DNA of 64,000 nucleotides from Triglochin maritima (taxonomy: Eukaryota; Streptophyta; Magnoliopsida; Alismatales; Juncaginaceae): positions 20,376,501-20,440,500 of the forward strand of contig OY821787.1 in assembly GCA_963682175.1 (NCBI GenBank), in the 5' to 3' direction. Numbering within the stretch: the first letter of the stretch is position 1; each line of letters opens with the position of its first letter. The translations under genes and the position numbers were made by a program. The notes beneath the pieces were generated by a model. The model did no database searches, was not told the origin of the DNA, and was given only the letters and a program-made list of their open reading frames with translations. This document shows, one piece after another, positions 11,601 through 22,807 of the stretch.

Positions 11601-12345
11601 AATCTGAACATCTTCTTTTTATGTCTTTCATTTCCTTCTGTTTTCATAACAAGCATGACATGGTAACTTAGGTCCTTTGCACCAACAACATAGAAAGAAT
11701 TTGGGAATACCTCCAACCACGCATGGTTCATTAAGAGCCTATAAATTCTTGTCTCAATGCACGCACTTCTCTCAGAAGAGTTCGACCACGTCAATTCACC
11801 TCCCGTTGACGGCATCTCCAGGAGTGGAAGAGAATCAATGCATTCATTAAATTCCTGGATGGCAACCTCATTTCCAGCATACCCTCCACATTTTTCACTA
11901 TGTGACCTAATGCAATTAAAGGCTCCCCCAACCAGCCATGGTCTCGACTCATGTGGTGCCACTTCAAGTAGGTCCCTCCACAATGCTATCCTATCCACAT
12001 GCCCGTTTTCTCCATAGATGGTCGTGAGGTCAAAAGTGGTGCCATCCTTTCTCAAGCACCCACGGAAATGAAGAATTTTTGTTGACTAAAATGTAACGCC
12101 CAAGCTTACTAGCTGATCATTCCATAACACCAAAATTCTCCCAGAGTCCACAACCATACTATTTAACGTCCATTCATTTGGCCAAATCGCGTGCTTAAAT
12201 CTTTCAAGTTTTTTATACTTGACTTTGTGCTCCACAAGACACACCACATCCGGGTTTAGCTCCTATATTCGACCCCTAATCATGAGTGCACGACATGGTC
12301 CATTTGCGCCGCACACATTCCACACTAAGACATTTATGGATTTAA
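8690..12345 (-). pseudogene. LINE ORF2: endonuclease and reverse transcriptase
   Basis: From the 5' side: the APE endonuclease begins near 12,340 with INVLVWNVCGANGPCRALM and continues at 11,498-12,055 (TTIYGENGHVDRIALWRDLL, WLVGGAFNCIR; the DFN-type motif is altered). The reverse transcriptase starts in 10,678-11,124 with [22 protein letters not shown] and [12 protein letters not shown], and goes on at 10,186-10,608 with KLDIRKAYDSISWEFL and GLRQGDPSAPYLFML. The catalytic FADD is intact as sequence, but a shift just before it puts it in the frame of 9,821-10,267 (LLFAKATKQNARAIK). A zf-RVT segment (EHLFWGCLFTKEVWSSLL) is at 8,955-9,137. No RNase H domain was recognised. The protein nicks DNA and copies LINE RNA into the nick. 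At least five shifts or stops inactivate it. Confidence 0.9.
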
Positions 12346-12479
12346 GGTGCGGGGTGAAAGCCCGTCCCCTCCACGTGATTACTCTTACTCCAATTACTCT
12401 TTCTCTCGTATCTCCTATGTAGGGGTGGTGGGGAGGATACCTTCTTTGTGTGCAATTCCTCACACACTTCTTCTTTCCT

Positions 12480-13918
12480 CTCTTCTACGCCCTCCATGGC
12501 TTTGTCCTCTGAGTGTCCAAGTACTTCAAACATTCCCCCACTCGGTTCTTCAATTTGCTTGGGGTACTCCTTTCCTCTTGCCACCCTTGTGGTGAATCCC
12601 AGCTTTCTTCATTTAGGATCATAGTAGCTTGTCCAGTTTGCTCTTCCTCCCCTCCTTTGGATATGCTTCTCCTCCTCTCACATCCTTTTGTGGCTTGCTC
12701 AAGTTCTTGCTGCGTTTTCCTAAGTGGGTTTGCCTCAGAAATTTCCAATGCTTCCCATGTGCACTCCTGTTTGAATCCGTTAGAATCCTTGGGGGGGCTC
12801 CCTTTTTTGTCTTCTTCCATCAAGTCACGTGGAAGGTTCTCATTGGTTCCCTCCAAAGTTTGTGGGAGCAAAAATGTGTCAAACCCTTGATGTTTTCCTC
12901 CCTCATTTCTTTCCCACTTGGCCCTCCACGTGTCACCTCCTCACTTGCACTCACATCCACGTCAGCCCCTCTAGCATCCATGTCATCATCCCTTCCACCC
13001 TCCTCTCCTTCCCCATCTTTTCGGCCTACCTTTCCCTCCACCACCTCGGCTATGGTGCAAGGTGTTTCAGCATGCTCTAAGCTCGCCTCTTCAATGTGCG
13101 TGCTCCTCCCCTTATCAACCCCATTTCCAGCCATCCTTCGAGACACAACCATCCACTTATCAACCTTATTTTTTGGTACCACATCTTTTTGTTGTTTGTT
13201 TGCTTCCTTGGGCATTTCCCAACTTCATGACCGAACTCCATGCATTCCATGCAATACCCGGGCCACCATTCGTACTCCACATTAACTCTATGTATGTCGG
13301 TGCCCTCCACTTGAACCTCCACCCAACTCGGATAGGTGAAATCAGGGGCTACTTCCACACACACTCTCACATAGGACAGCCGTCTCCCTGAGGCGGTGTG
13401 CTCATCCATATATAGCAGCCTCCCAAGCAAACTAGTAATGTTGCTCAACGTTTTTTGTGACTAAAAGCGGAGGTCGAGCTTCAGTAGTCGAACCAATATG
13501 GGGCCCGTGGTGTTGCTAGACCTTGTCATTACCAGATCCGTGGCCCATTCTTGAACCACGAGTGGAGAGCCCCGAACAAACCACGGGCCTCCCTCGAGCA
13601 CCCTCTTCCTATCTTCTCGAAGAGTGAAACGGAAAAGTAGAAACCATTGACTCCTTTGGATGACGTCCATGCCACCAACCAAACCCCACATCTTGTGGAG
13701 GTGTTTCTCTAGTGTGGGAAAATGTGGTCTGAAACCAATGAAGTATCCCACTAAAACCTTATCCCACTTCTTCAAAGCTTCGACAACTTCTTGCTTAGAG
13801 CAAAAAGCATGTTTTTCTCCTCCCTTGATGGCCACCTGGATGTACTCAAGGGCTGTAGAAACCCTTGGTCAAGCCGTTAATAGGTCACTCCACTTCCTCC
13901 TTGAGGGAGTTTGAGTAC
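12480..13918 (-). pseudogene. LINE ORF1: DUF4283 and CCHC zinc knuckle protein
   Basis: The segment 13,461-13,835 carries DUF4283 (EALKKWDKVLVGYFIGFRP, LEKHLHKMWGLVG, VLEGGPWFVRGSPLVVQEW). After a frame change, 13,077-13,448 continues with the C-terminal part and a knuckle CMECMEFGHEVGKC (C-x2-C-x4-H-x4-C). A long, charged, low-complexity tail follows at about 12,480-13,215 in two more frames. ORF1 proteins of this class bind LINE RNA. The start is uncertain: the best conserved part begins at 13,835, but the frame may start upstream. Several frameshifts make it a pseudogene. Confidence 0.85.
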
Positions 13919-14195
13919 TCCCTAGAAGTGTTGCGGGGTCTTCTCCCCCCAAGCTTGGGGAAGAAACGTCCAAAGGTGGTGGATGGAGACCTTACTTTGC
14001 GCCACAATCTCCATCCTCTTTCTGTTCATGAGTAGATCCTTGCCTGGGCTCCATTTTGCTTCGAAAACCAAGTGTTTTGGTGATGAAAAGAGGGAGAAAA
14101 CCTAGAGAACCCTAGGTTTCCCATGCTTGTCGCCACTCACTCTCTCTCCTCTCATTTTTTGACTCCTTCTTCTACTCTCCTCTCTTTGTCCTTCT

Positions 14196-14210
14196 CACAT
14201 TTATATTATT
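14196..14210. repeat. LINE target-site duplication, right copy
   Basis: CACATTTATATTATT, the partner of 8,523-8,537. After it the sequence of LTR X resumes and aligns with solo LTR B near 31,400-31,500. Confidence 0.85.
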
Positions 14211-15154
14211 GCATAACACATGAAACTTATACATCATATAAACTATCAAATCACATCTCTTTTTTCCTAGTTTGTGGTGTGACCTATAGAAGGATCTAAG
14301 CTATATTGGCAATGATATTAAGTACTTAATATCACAAACTATAAGCAATATCTAGCTATACAATATACTTACCAATTAGCAAAGATGTCTTGCTCACTCG
14401 AACTAAACACAATCCATTTAGTGATGTAGGAACATCACTTGTGTCTATCCCTTGCCACATGATATTAAGAATATCGTACAAAGTACAAATGTGTAACCTT
14501 TGTATTATATATTCATTTCTTGATCTCTTAAGTTAATTATAGATATGTACCTTAACACAAGTCACATTGTGCATATTATAATTTCGCTTTATCAAATGGC
14601 CCACTAATATCATTACTCAAGTAAAAAAGGGCAATGATAATCCTTTGACGAACTATATTTTGCAGCATAAGTCATATTTAACCAATTATTGTCTTTATCA
14701 CTATACTCAATGACATCCTTTGATAATAATCAAATTAAACACTTCCTATGTGAAAAGACATAAGTCTCATATCTTAGCATTCAAGACACAGTGAAAACAT
14801 TAATGAAATATAACACAATTCCATAATATTTCACTTGCTAGGTCTATTAAATATAGAAAAGTAACCATTTTCCTCTTTTATATACTCATGTCATTAAATA
14901 TTTTTAGAGCTACAATACTCTTTAACCAACACGACAATCTTATCTCGGTAATTAATATTCCATGTAAATTAACAAGATTGTGAATAACTTTTTATTTATG
15001 TAAACCATTATCTTCTAGAGCTCTACAGTTAATGATAAGAGCATCTTCCTTAACACTTCTAAAAGACAAATACATTAATCAAGGAACAAAATGTTTGCAC
15101 ATTCAATTCTTAATAATTGACATAAAAGATTAATTTTAGAACACATTCCCTTCA

Positions 15155-16135
15155 CAACCTCCCTTCTACTTTGCATGGAGGATGATGATGAGGATGAAGA
15201 GTCATCCCATGTTGCTTTGTGAGCTTCTTCCTCCTCTTTTCTGTTGCTTTTCTCCTTTTCTCTTCTTCTCTCCCTTGTCTCTTTTTCTTCTCCTTTCCTC
15301 TCATTCTCACTCTCCTCCTCCTTTTTCTTCTCTCTTTTCACTTCTTCTACCTCTTCTATCCTTTGTTTCTCCCTTGTCTTTCTTGAGGTATTTGAAGAAA
15401 TCTTTTGCAAGAACCTCAATATCCTCATCTTCTACTCTCCTCCTTGGTTTCTCAGATTCCACCATTGAATGCAAGGCTAAGGTAGTGTTCTTCTTTGGGG
15501 ATTTTTTTCTCCTTTTGATGAGTTTATTGGTGCTCATAAGCCATGAGGTTTTCAATTAGCTCCTCCATCTTTAGTTGGGATAGGTCATGTGCTTCTTCAA
15601 TTGCAACTAGCTTTCCCATTCGTTGTTGAGAGACCGGAGGAACTTTCTCGTCATTTCTCCTTCATTGATCTTTCTTCGAAGCACACAGACAATTTGAAAT
15701 ATAGGTGAAGCGAGTGTTCATCTCGCTTATGTTTTCAACGGGAAGCATAGAAAAAATTTCACATTTATGCATGAGAAGACAAATACGAGTTTCTTTAGTT
15801 TTACTATGTCCCTCATGATGCATTTGTAGCCTATGCCAAATCTCATAAGCCGTCTCACAATCCCTAATCCTATTGTATTCTCCCTCATTTATGCCACAAT
15901 ACAAGATGTTCATAATTTTTGAGTTCATCTCTACTTCTTTCATTTTAGCCCTAGATAATGTGGCTAAATATTCTTCCTTAGCAGGGGTATATGGGATTTG
16001 AAAAAATATCCAATACTTAAGGTCAATAGAGATCAAAAATATCTTCATTCTTTTATTCTAATAGCCATAATTTGAGCCATTAAGCAAAGGAGGTCTAGTG
16101 GTGCATAATATGTCAACACGATGTGTTGAAGCCAT
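15155..16135 (-). pseudogene. Gag of gag-only copia element F (truncated)
   Basis: Homologous along its length to the gag at 42,641-44,227. It begins at the ATG at 16,133-16,135; the DUF4219-type start has a stop where the conserved Trp should be. The UBN2-type part is clear at 15,662-16,048 (MNSKIMNILYCGINEGEYNR, EIWHRLQMHHEGHSKTKETR, NISEMNTRFT). A frameshift follows, then the Lys/Arg/Glu-rich region (15,230-15,430) and KATWDDSSSSSSSS, where LTR X cuts the gene at 15,154. Gag would form the particle that packages element RNA. The C-terminal part and the 3' LTR of F are missing. Confidence 0.85.
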
Positions 16136-16170
16136 GCTAAATACAGTTAAGTATATGAAAATTAGCACCT

Positions 16171-16182
16171 GCTCTACTACCA
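16171..16182 (-). other. primer-binding site of element F (mutated)
   Basis: The minus strand reads TGGTAGTAGAGC, two changes from TGGTATCAGAGC (initiator-Met tRNA). As in element I it lies two bases inside the LTR. Confidence 0.75.
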
Positions 16183-16184
16183 AT

Positions 16185-17703
16185 TGTAGGAACGTCTATG
16201 GCCCTTATTATCTAATCAATTTTACACTAATCTCTACTTTGACAAACAAGAATTGCAGAGGAAACAAATAAAAGCAAGTAGAGACTAGAAACAAGCAAAC
16301 CACATGAACTTAGGGTGATTTTATAGACGTTCGGCCTCCAGCCTACTTCCTCTCTTGCAAGCTCTGCCTACGTCTTCACTAACCACTCCCTATTCCGGGC
16401 TGGGAGAGAACACCTTTACAAAGTAGGACTTGCGAACACCCTCGCAAGATTGGATTCTTTTTCTCACAATCCGAGAAGGAGGCTTTGGGCTTTCACCATA
16501 ACCTTTGCTCTTTGATAGTAGTGGATTTAGTGGATCTAACACTCTCTAACTTGAGCACACTTAGAATATGATTGGAATTTGATCTAAAGTGTGGAAAGTT
16601 TGGCTAGGAGAGTAGGATTCACGGAATCAAGGTTTGGGAGCTTTCTAGATATGTATGACAATTGGGAGTGTAAGAGTCGTTGCATTAAGTCTTGCTAACA
16701 TCTATTTATAAGCTCCTAAGGTGTTATAGCCGTTGTGATTAATGTGGTAAGTGATTGTGTAAGAACACAAAATAGAAAAGCACAGGTCACAGTTCTGGAC
16801 ACAATCAGTCGACCAAATCGGGCAAATCGGTCGACCGTTTCCATAAGTTTAAGAAAACATTCGAATAGTCAAGAAATCGATCAAACCAACTTGGTGTAGA
16901 ACTCAAGTTCACTTAAGTGAATGGTCGACCGTTCAGGGAATTTTGGCCAGACAAACGATAAACGGTCGAACTCAAGGAATGGTCTTGGTTGACAGAAAAT
17001 TAATAGGCACTTTGGGCTTCAAGAGAAGTCTAGGTTCGGTCGACCGGGGTCTAGGGAACGGTCGACAAAAAACTTCCAGTTTGTTCTGGATGACCAAAAG
17101 GTTTTCATCCGATCGATCGCTAGGCAGGCATCGATCGACTACTTGCCAAGGAATCTTAGGGTTTTTGGAAAATCCAACCATTGTATAAAATGACAAGTCT
17201 AACGGTCAAATGACACGTGTAAATGGTCAAAGAAAATGGTACACTAGGTCGACCGATACAACACTATAGGCTAACAGAAATAACCTACCCATTCGGTCAA
17301 ACTGAGAACAAGATCGGTCGACCAATTGGCACAGGACGACTAGGTTTGGGTTTTAGTGTTTTCCGGTCTAAGTTTGAGTGACATATTGAAGTCCAATTGA
17401 TCTGAGATTTTGTGTGTGACTTTTATAAGGAACCTAATGTGTATGTGAGGAGATATTTACTCTAGTATGCTCTAGTATACACAAGTTCCTAAGACACAAT
17501 TACAAGTAAATTTACATGTCTAGAAAAGCTTGATTATATGTCTTGACTTGAATTCCTTTCTTCCTTGAGTCTTGATCACTTGTAGATGTTAGCACAAGGC
17601 AATATATATGATATGCATAATGTGTCCTACTGTACATTAGATTGTGATTTAAGATTAGGTTGATTAAATCATCAAAACATGGATTAAGGCCTAAAAGGCA
17701 ACA
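16185..17703 (-). repeat. 5' LTR of gag-only copia element F
   Basis: The LTR is 1,519 bp, TGTAGGAACG... to ...AGGCAACA on the plus strand. It aligns with the LTRs at 40,487, 44,280 and 23,541. A TATA box (TATAAATAGA on the minus strand) is at about 16,701-16,710, and an array of CGGTCGACCG-type palindromes, many mutated, lies at about 16,805-17,325. Two conserved stretches, near 17,400-17,480 and 17,620-17,700, are shared with all other copies. Its right edge joins the Athila pol E directly, so E was the target or was later joined here. Confidence 0.88.
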
Positions 17704-18145
17704 GAAATATCATTTCTCGTTGCGATTCATTGATCAGATGTTGGAAAAGTTAGCTGAACATGAGTACTATTTGTTTCTCAATGGATACTCCGACTACACT
17801 CAAATTCACATCACCCCTGAGGATCAAGAGAAAATGACATTTACATGTCCCTTTAGAAGGTTCGCTTACCGACGCATGCCCTTTCAGTTATGTAACACGT
17901 CGATGACAATTCAAAGGTGTATGATTAGTAACTTCTCCAATATGGTGGATCATTTAGTTGAGATTTTTGTGGACGACTTCTGCATATTTGGCGCTTCCTT
18001 CGATGAGTGCCTTCATCACTTAGGCTTTGTCCTCAGGCAATGTCGTCAAAGGAACCTCGCTCTTAATTGGGAGAAATGTCACTTCATGGTAAAGAGAGGG
18101 ATCGTACTTGGACATGTGGGTCTTAAGTAGGGGAATTGAGGTCGA
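17704..18145 (+). pseudogene. Athila-type pol E, part 1: reverse transcriptase
   Basis: One nearly open frame covers the fingers and palm of a Ty3/gypsy reverse transcriptase of the Athila clade: FIDQMLEKLAEHEYYLFLNG, QIHITPEDQEKMTFTCPF, AYRRMPFQLCNTSMTIQRC. The catalytic box here is FVDD, and the segment ends with GHV...GIEVD. The Gln of MPFQLCN replaces the usual Gly. The enzyme copies element RNA to DNA in the particle. The frame is broken by the insertion of element D after GAGGTCGA and continues at 38,917. The protease and N-terminal part of pol are absent to the left, where LTR F begins. Confidence 0.88.
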
Positions 18146-19779
18146 TGTTAACATTTTAATAACTAATCCCAAATGCACGGCCGTCGGTGAAGATGGGGCA
18201 CGTACGAGTCGATCCGCAGCCAGCGTTGCAAACCTTCGAGTGAGCAAAATCAAGTGGGAAATAATGATGGAAGAAGAGATAATTACGCTACTGCTAAAGA
18301 TACGATTATACTAAGAACGCAAAACAAACTATATAATAATGCAAATGAAAACTAACAAAATTCAGCAAACGATATGGAACGAAATATGGATGAACCCCTA
18401 AGGGGTGGAGTGTGTGCACATATGAAGTGAGAAAAGTGCTGGATGATGCATGTAAGCATGTATGTGTTTGTGTGTCATGTGTGTGTCTTCATGCATATGA
18501 AGTGTCTAAAGATTTGGCAAGACCTATCACACCATTTACACAAGACATCAGCAATTACTACTCAATTATCTTCTGACGAGGCTCATCATGAGAAGTGTCT
18601 AAAGTAATGGAAAGACTCATCAAAAACCAGGAACTCATTTGATGAACAAAGCCAAGCATGGAAGGTGTCTGAATCTTATGGCAAAACCCATCAAAATAAA
18701 GTTTCTTCAATCAATCGAGTGAGCATACACTAAAACAAACACAAGACTAACATGTAGCATACCCAACAAGAGATTTCAATCACTAAACATGAGAAACCAA
18801 GAATGGGAAATGTCCGGAAAAACCTATCAAAAATCCCCCAACGTGCATCCTCTCCACCCCCAAACCCGATGAACATACAAACATTCAAGTCTACACAATC
18901 AAAATTCGTCAAACATCAAACTACAAAACATAAATGTGCATCATATCCACCCCCCAAAGGGGAATGGAAGACTCACTACTCATTAAGAAAACATTTATAT
19001 TAGGAAGAGAAAACATTCTAACTAATAATATTAAGATGAAAATTAAGCTAAACATGCAAGAATTAAAAGAGACAACATGAAACTAACAAAGATTTATTTT
19101 AGTCATGACTCACATTACAAGTAGCATTCTTCTCCACTTGAATTTCTCTCCAAGGCTTACTCCATGTAGAGAGAATGACCACCAAGCAATGGGTAGATTA
19201 CAAAGGAGGAAGAAGAGTTCTATTTATAGACATAAAAAAGGAAACTGGGAACAATCCCCCGATATGGGACTAATGAAACTTCTACAAATGGGTAAAAACA
19301 ACATAATACACAACCACGAGAAGTTGGGTCAGATCCTGATCGTACAAGAGCGCTGCTTGGTGGTTTGGAGCCACCAATTGGCGGTCTGGATTGCTCCGAT
19401 TCGACCGAATTTTGGATGACTTCTTAAATTCTTTGTTTCTTCATGTGGAGGGTACACCCAAATCGGTTGTTTGGGTCTAAACCGGAATCTAATTGCCAAA
19501 ATACTCCTCATGATGGTGTGGAGTTTCTCGATTTGCTATTTGGTCCTTCTTGCTTTCATCCAGGTCCTTACCTCTTGCAGATGAGTCCTTGTGTATGACC
19601 GAGAGTTTCATTTTGCTTCATTTCAGTCCTTTCTTCTTACATTTCTGTCCTTTTTCTCTTCCCTTCTCTTTTTTATTACCTAATACCCAAAATATAACAA
19701 CAAACACTCGAGTAGCACAAAGTTTGGGTAAAATTAAGGATATATAGCATGAATATGATGCATGATATGCTACTAATCA
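18146..19779 (-). repeat. 3' LTR of element D
   Basis: TGTTAACATT... to ...CTACTAATCA, 1,634 bp. It has the conserved block CCCCTAAGGGGTGGAGTGTG at about 18,398, copies of the AAGTGTCTAAAG motif, and a TATA-like element near 19,220-19,230. It is about 190 bp longer than the 5' LTR because the 5' copy has lost a piece near 37,870. Confidence 0.88.
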
Positions 19780-21640
19780 AATACCCCACAATTATCTTTT
19801 GCTAGTTTCGAGTAAAACAAAGAAAGAGAAAAATGAAACGAAGGAAAAACATACGAAAATTTGGGAAATACTAACTCGCTTTCGTATGAATCACGTTTGC
19901 ACTTAGCACGTGCAACAAGTCGTTAAACGTCCTTGTGGCCAAGGAGGAGGAGTGGTGTCTTTTGAGGGTTTTCAGTGGATATACTCACAAAATCTGAACA
20001 TTGATGCATTATTCAACTTAGCAACATGACTCGATGGACCTACTTTTTTCGATCATTAAACATGGTAATCCTATGAGCCAACCCTACATATGTATCTAGT
20101 CCACACACCTAGCCTAGTGAACCATTCGTGCAAGTTAATTTAGGATTTAAGTGAAGGACATGGGAAACCTTAAAATCATCAAGTGATACAAAGTCTAAAG
20201 TTCATTAAGCTTCTTATTTGTATTACCAAATTTTTCTTTTCTTTTATTTTCTTTGTTTTTTTCATCAATTTTTTACTTGTTGGTGTTTAATTCTCCCATG
20301 GTTAGGTTTCATGTATCATTGCCTATGAGGGCTTACACTATCATGTACACCTTCCCCCAAATTTCCATATAAGGCGATCCCAACCACCCGTGTAACGGAA
20401 CTTCGATGACTGTTATGATATATGATGCATGATATGCATGAATATGATGCATGATATGCTACAAATAACATACCCCACAATTGTCTTTTATTTCATCAAA
20501 CTTCCATATAAGTCGGATGACTCGAAAGCCCCATGCATTAACTCCCCTTGGACCTAATTTCCCAAGTGGTAGGAGCCGTGTGAGAAGAGAGAACACCCTA
20601 CTCACTTATTTGTTGTCTACACATGAACCAAAATCGAACAACCTTTACCTAAGGTTTCATAACAGGTGTTTAAGGGTGTCCGACTATGACAAACTTCCTT
20701 ATACTAACAGACAAGAATTATTCGACTAGGTTCAAGGTGGACTTCTTTATGTATTTGAGTACCGAAACCCAATGATTACTCTCCCCCCTAGGATCCTTAC
20801 GACTGGACAAGACCTAAAGCTGATGTACTAGATATCCTAATGTGACATGTTCAAGTCAATTTTGGGAGCTTCCTTTTTACATCGCCTCTCAACTGTTTTG
20901 CACATGCTAAAGATATGCAAAACCCACAAAATGTTTTCTTTCGCAATCCCATGAAGATTTTGAAAGAAAATGGAAAAATTAAAGAACTAGGCAAGCAAAA
21001 GAAGTAAAGTAACTCAAGAATCATGCCAAGTAGATATATCAATATTAAATGAGACACACTACCATGGCCCTAACAATAAAAACAAATGAAAATGCAAATG
21101 AAAGAAGAGGAAAAGACTCCACTATATATACACGTACAACCCCCCCCCCCACTTACTTCGTACATTGTCCTCAATGAATATGAGTATACTACTACATCGA
21201 TTTATGCACAAACAAAACAAGATATCACCAACATGAAGTGCAAAACGAAGTTCATGGTTATGTTGATGGTCACATACCTGAATTCCCCAAAACCTGTGAG
21301 GTACTTAAGAAGGGAGACAATTACATGAAACAAATGAGGCCCAAATACACTAACGTTATGGCCAACAACAACCAATGCACACTTGTGGAGTCTTTTTTAA
21401 CAAAATATATACATCAACGAAGATATTCTCATAATCATTTGGTTAATGAACATCGAGTCATGCGGACCAGAGATCTACAATGATGGGCCCACCTCATTGG
21501 TACTCTGAGGTATAATGAGGGGTTAAAGGTGAAAAATGAAAGTCTCGAACCCCTCATGATATTAGTTGGGTGTAGGCAACGTGAATGAGTAGAGTTCCGT
21601 TGCCTCACTATGGTTAAGTAACTCGTCGAACAAACCCTCC
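19780..21640 (-). other. Element D: 3' noncoding block with PPT and second G-rich tract
   Basis: This region sits where pol would be. The polypurine tract is next to the LTR (TGTGGGGTATT on the minus strand, 19,780-19,790). The block aligns by eye with 25,671-27,400 and 60,646-62,217: the same order of short conserved segments, a pyrimidine-rich tract at 20,219-20,280, and a run of 11 C (G on the element strand) at 21,140-21,150. Short frames occur but show no family resemblance and are not shared in frame. Confidence 0.7.
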
Positions 21641-21641
21641 A

Positions 21642-22002
21642 TCAAATAGGCGGGTGTATCAGAATGAGTACATCTGGCTCATTTGTGTGATGTGACACAC
21701 TTGTTGCACTAAGTATGGAGCTTCTCCCCAAGATATCCAACAAGGACCACCCAACCTCCCTTATGTTATCAATCATAAAATCGGTCGCAGGTGGGTCATT
21801 GTTGGAGTCAAGATGAAGGTCATGAGGCTCAACGACCACAAGACTTAGGATAAAGACACCTTCTGGTATGGGCATATGATGAGGTGTATCCCCCTCACTA
21901 GTCTGAACTAAATCATCCAACGAACACTCCCTTTCTGCATTCATGTTTGATGCCAACTCACTTTGTTGCACTGTAAAGACATGCAATGAGTTTTTACTGG
22001 GC
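21642..22002 (-). pseudogene. Element D: C-terminal extension after the protease
   Basis: A frame of about 120 residues, acidic in its first half, with VVVEPHDLHLDSNNDPP. The VxxEPHDL unit matches single copies in element A (MALEPHDLVVVS, near 27,800) and the six-fold repeat in element Q. It is the downstream end of the gag-protease frame, separated from the protease at 32,570 by the insertion of B. Function unknown. Confidence 0.55.
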
Positions 22003-22807
22003 ACACATGAAAGGAATGTGTTCTAAAAGTTTACTTTTATATGTCAATTATTATGAATTGGATGTGCAAACATTTTGTTCCTTGATTAATGTATTTGTCT
22101 TTTGGAAGTGTTAAGCAAGAGGCGTTTGGTCCTTAACCGTAGAGCTCTAAAAGATAATGGTCTACATAAATCAAAAGTTATTCACAATCATGGTAATTAA
22201 CATGGAACATTAATTACTGATAAAAGATTGTCGTGTTGCTCATCGATTATTGTAGCTCTACAAATATTTGACGACACGAGTATATAAAAGAAAAAAATGG
22301 TTATTTTTATATATTGAATAGACGTGGCAAGTAAAACATTATGGAATTGTGTTATGTGTCATTAATGTTTTACTGTGTCTTTGATCCTAAGATATGAGAC
22401 TTATATCTTTTCACATAAGAAATGTTTAATTTGATTATTGTCAAAAGCTATCAATGAGTATAGTGATAAAGACAATAGTTGGCTGAACATGACTTCTGCT
22501 AGAAAAGAAAGCTAGTCAAAAGATTATCGATGCCCTCTTAATTGAGTGATGATATTTGTGGGCCCCTTGATAAAGCAAAATTATAATGTTCACAATGTAA
22601 CTTGAGTTAAGTTACATAGTTATAATTAGCTTAAAGAGATCAAGAAATGAATATAATACAAAGGTGAGACATTTGTGCTTTGTATATATTCTTAATATCA
22701 TGAGCCAAGGGACGGACATAAGTGGTGCACTTACATCACTAGAAGGATCGTGCTTAGTTTGAGTGGAACAAAGACATCTATGTTAATTGGGTAACTAAAA
22801 TGTGTAG

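Larger units (their letters stand above)
8538..14195 (-). mobile_element. LINE (L1-type non-LTR retrotransposon), complete but degenerate
   Basis: A 5.66 kb element in reverse orientation lies between 15-bp target duplications. The 3' end on the minus strand is a short A-rich tail (AAAAAAATAAT) at 8,538-8,548. The 5' end lies at 14,195 and is a purine-rich leader. Two genes are present in order, ORF1 with DUF4283 and a CCHC knuckle and ORF2 with endonuclease, reverse transcriptase and zf-RVT. This is the standard layout of plant L1 elements. Both ends are intact, so the copy landed whole in LTR X; frameshifts and stops came later. GC content is visibly higher than in the host LTR. Confidence 0.93.
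7507..15154 (-). repeat. Copia LTR X (5' LTR, about 2 kb, split by a LINE)
   Basis: The two parts, 7,507-8,537 and 14,196-15,154, together form one LTR in reverse orientation. It starts (minus strand) TGAAGGGAATGTGTTC at 15,154 and ends CATCCTTCA at 7,507, next to the PBS. It is the reverse complement of solo LTR B (22,008-22,807 plus 31,326-32,299), which aligns with both parts. A TATA-like box (TATAAATAGG on the minus strand) is at about 7,950-7,958. The LTR is inserted into the gag of element F at 15,154/15,155. The 3' LTR is not in the window, so the element has been truncated. Confidence 0.8.

Noticed and set aside
12629..13285. 218-residue plus-strand frame, Ser/Pro-rich
   Set aside because: Antisense to the charged tail of LINE ORF1.
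7507..22807. The large inverted repeat between 14.2-15.2 kb and 22.0-22.8 kb as a single fold-back element or inversion
   Set aside because: Both arms are parts of two separate copia LTRs (X and B) in opposite orientation, each with its own flanks; B has its own target duplication.
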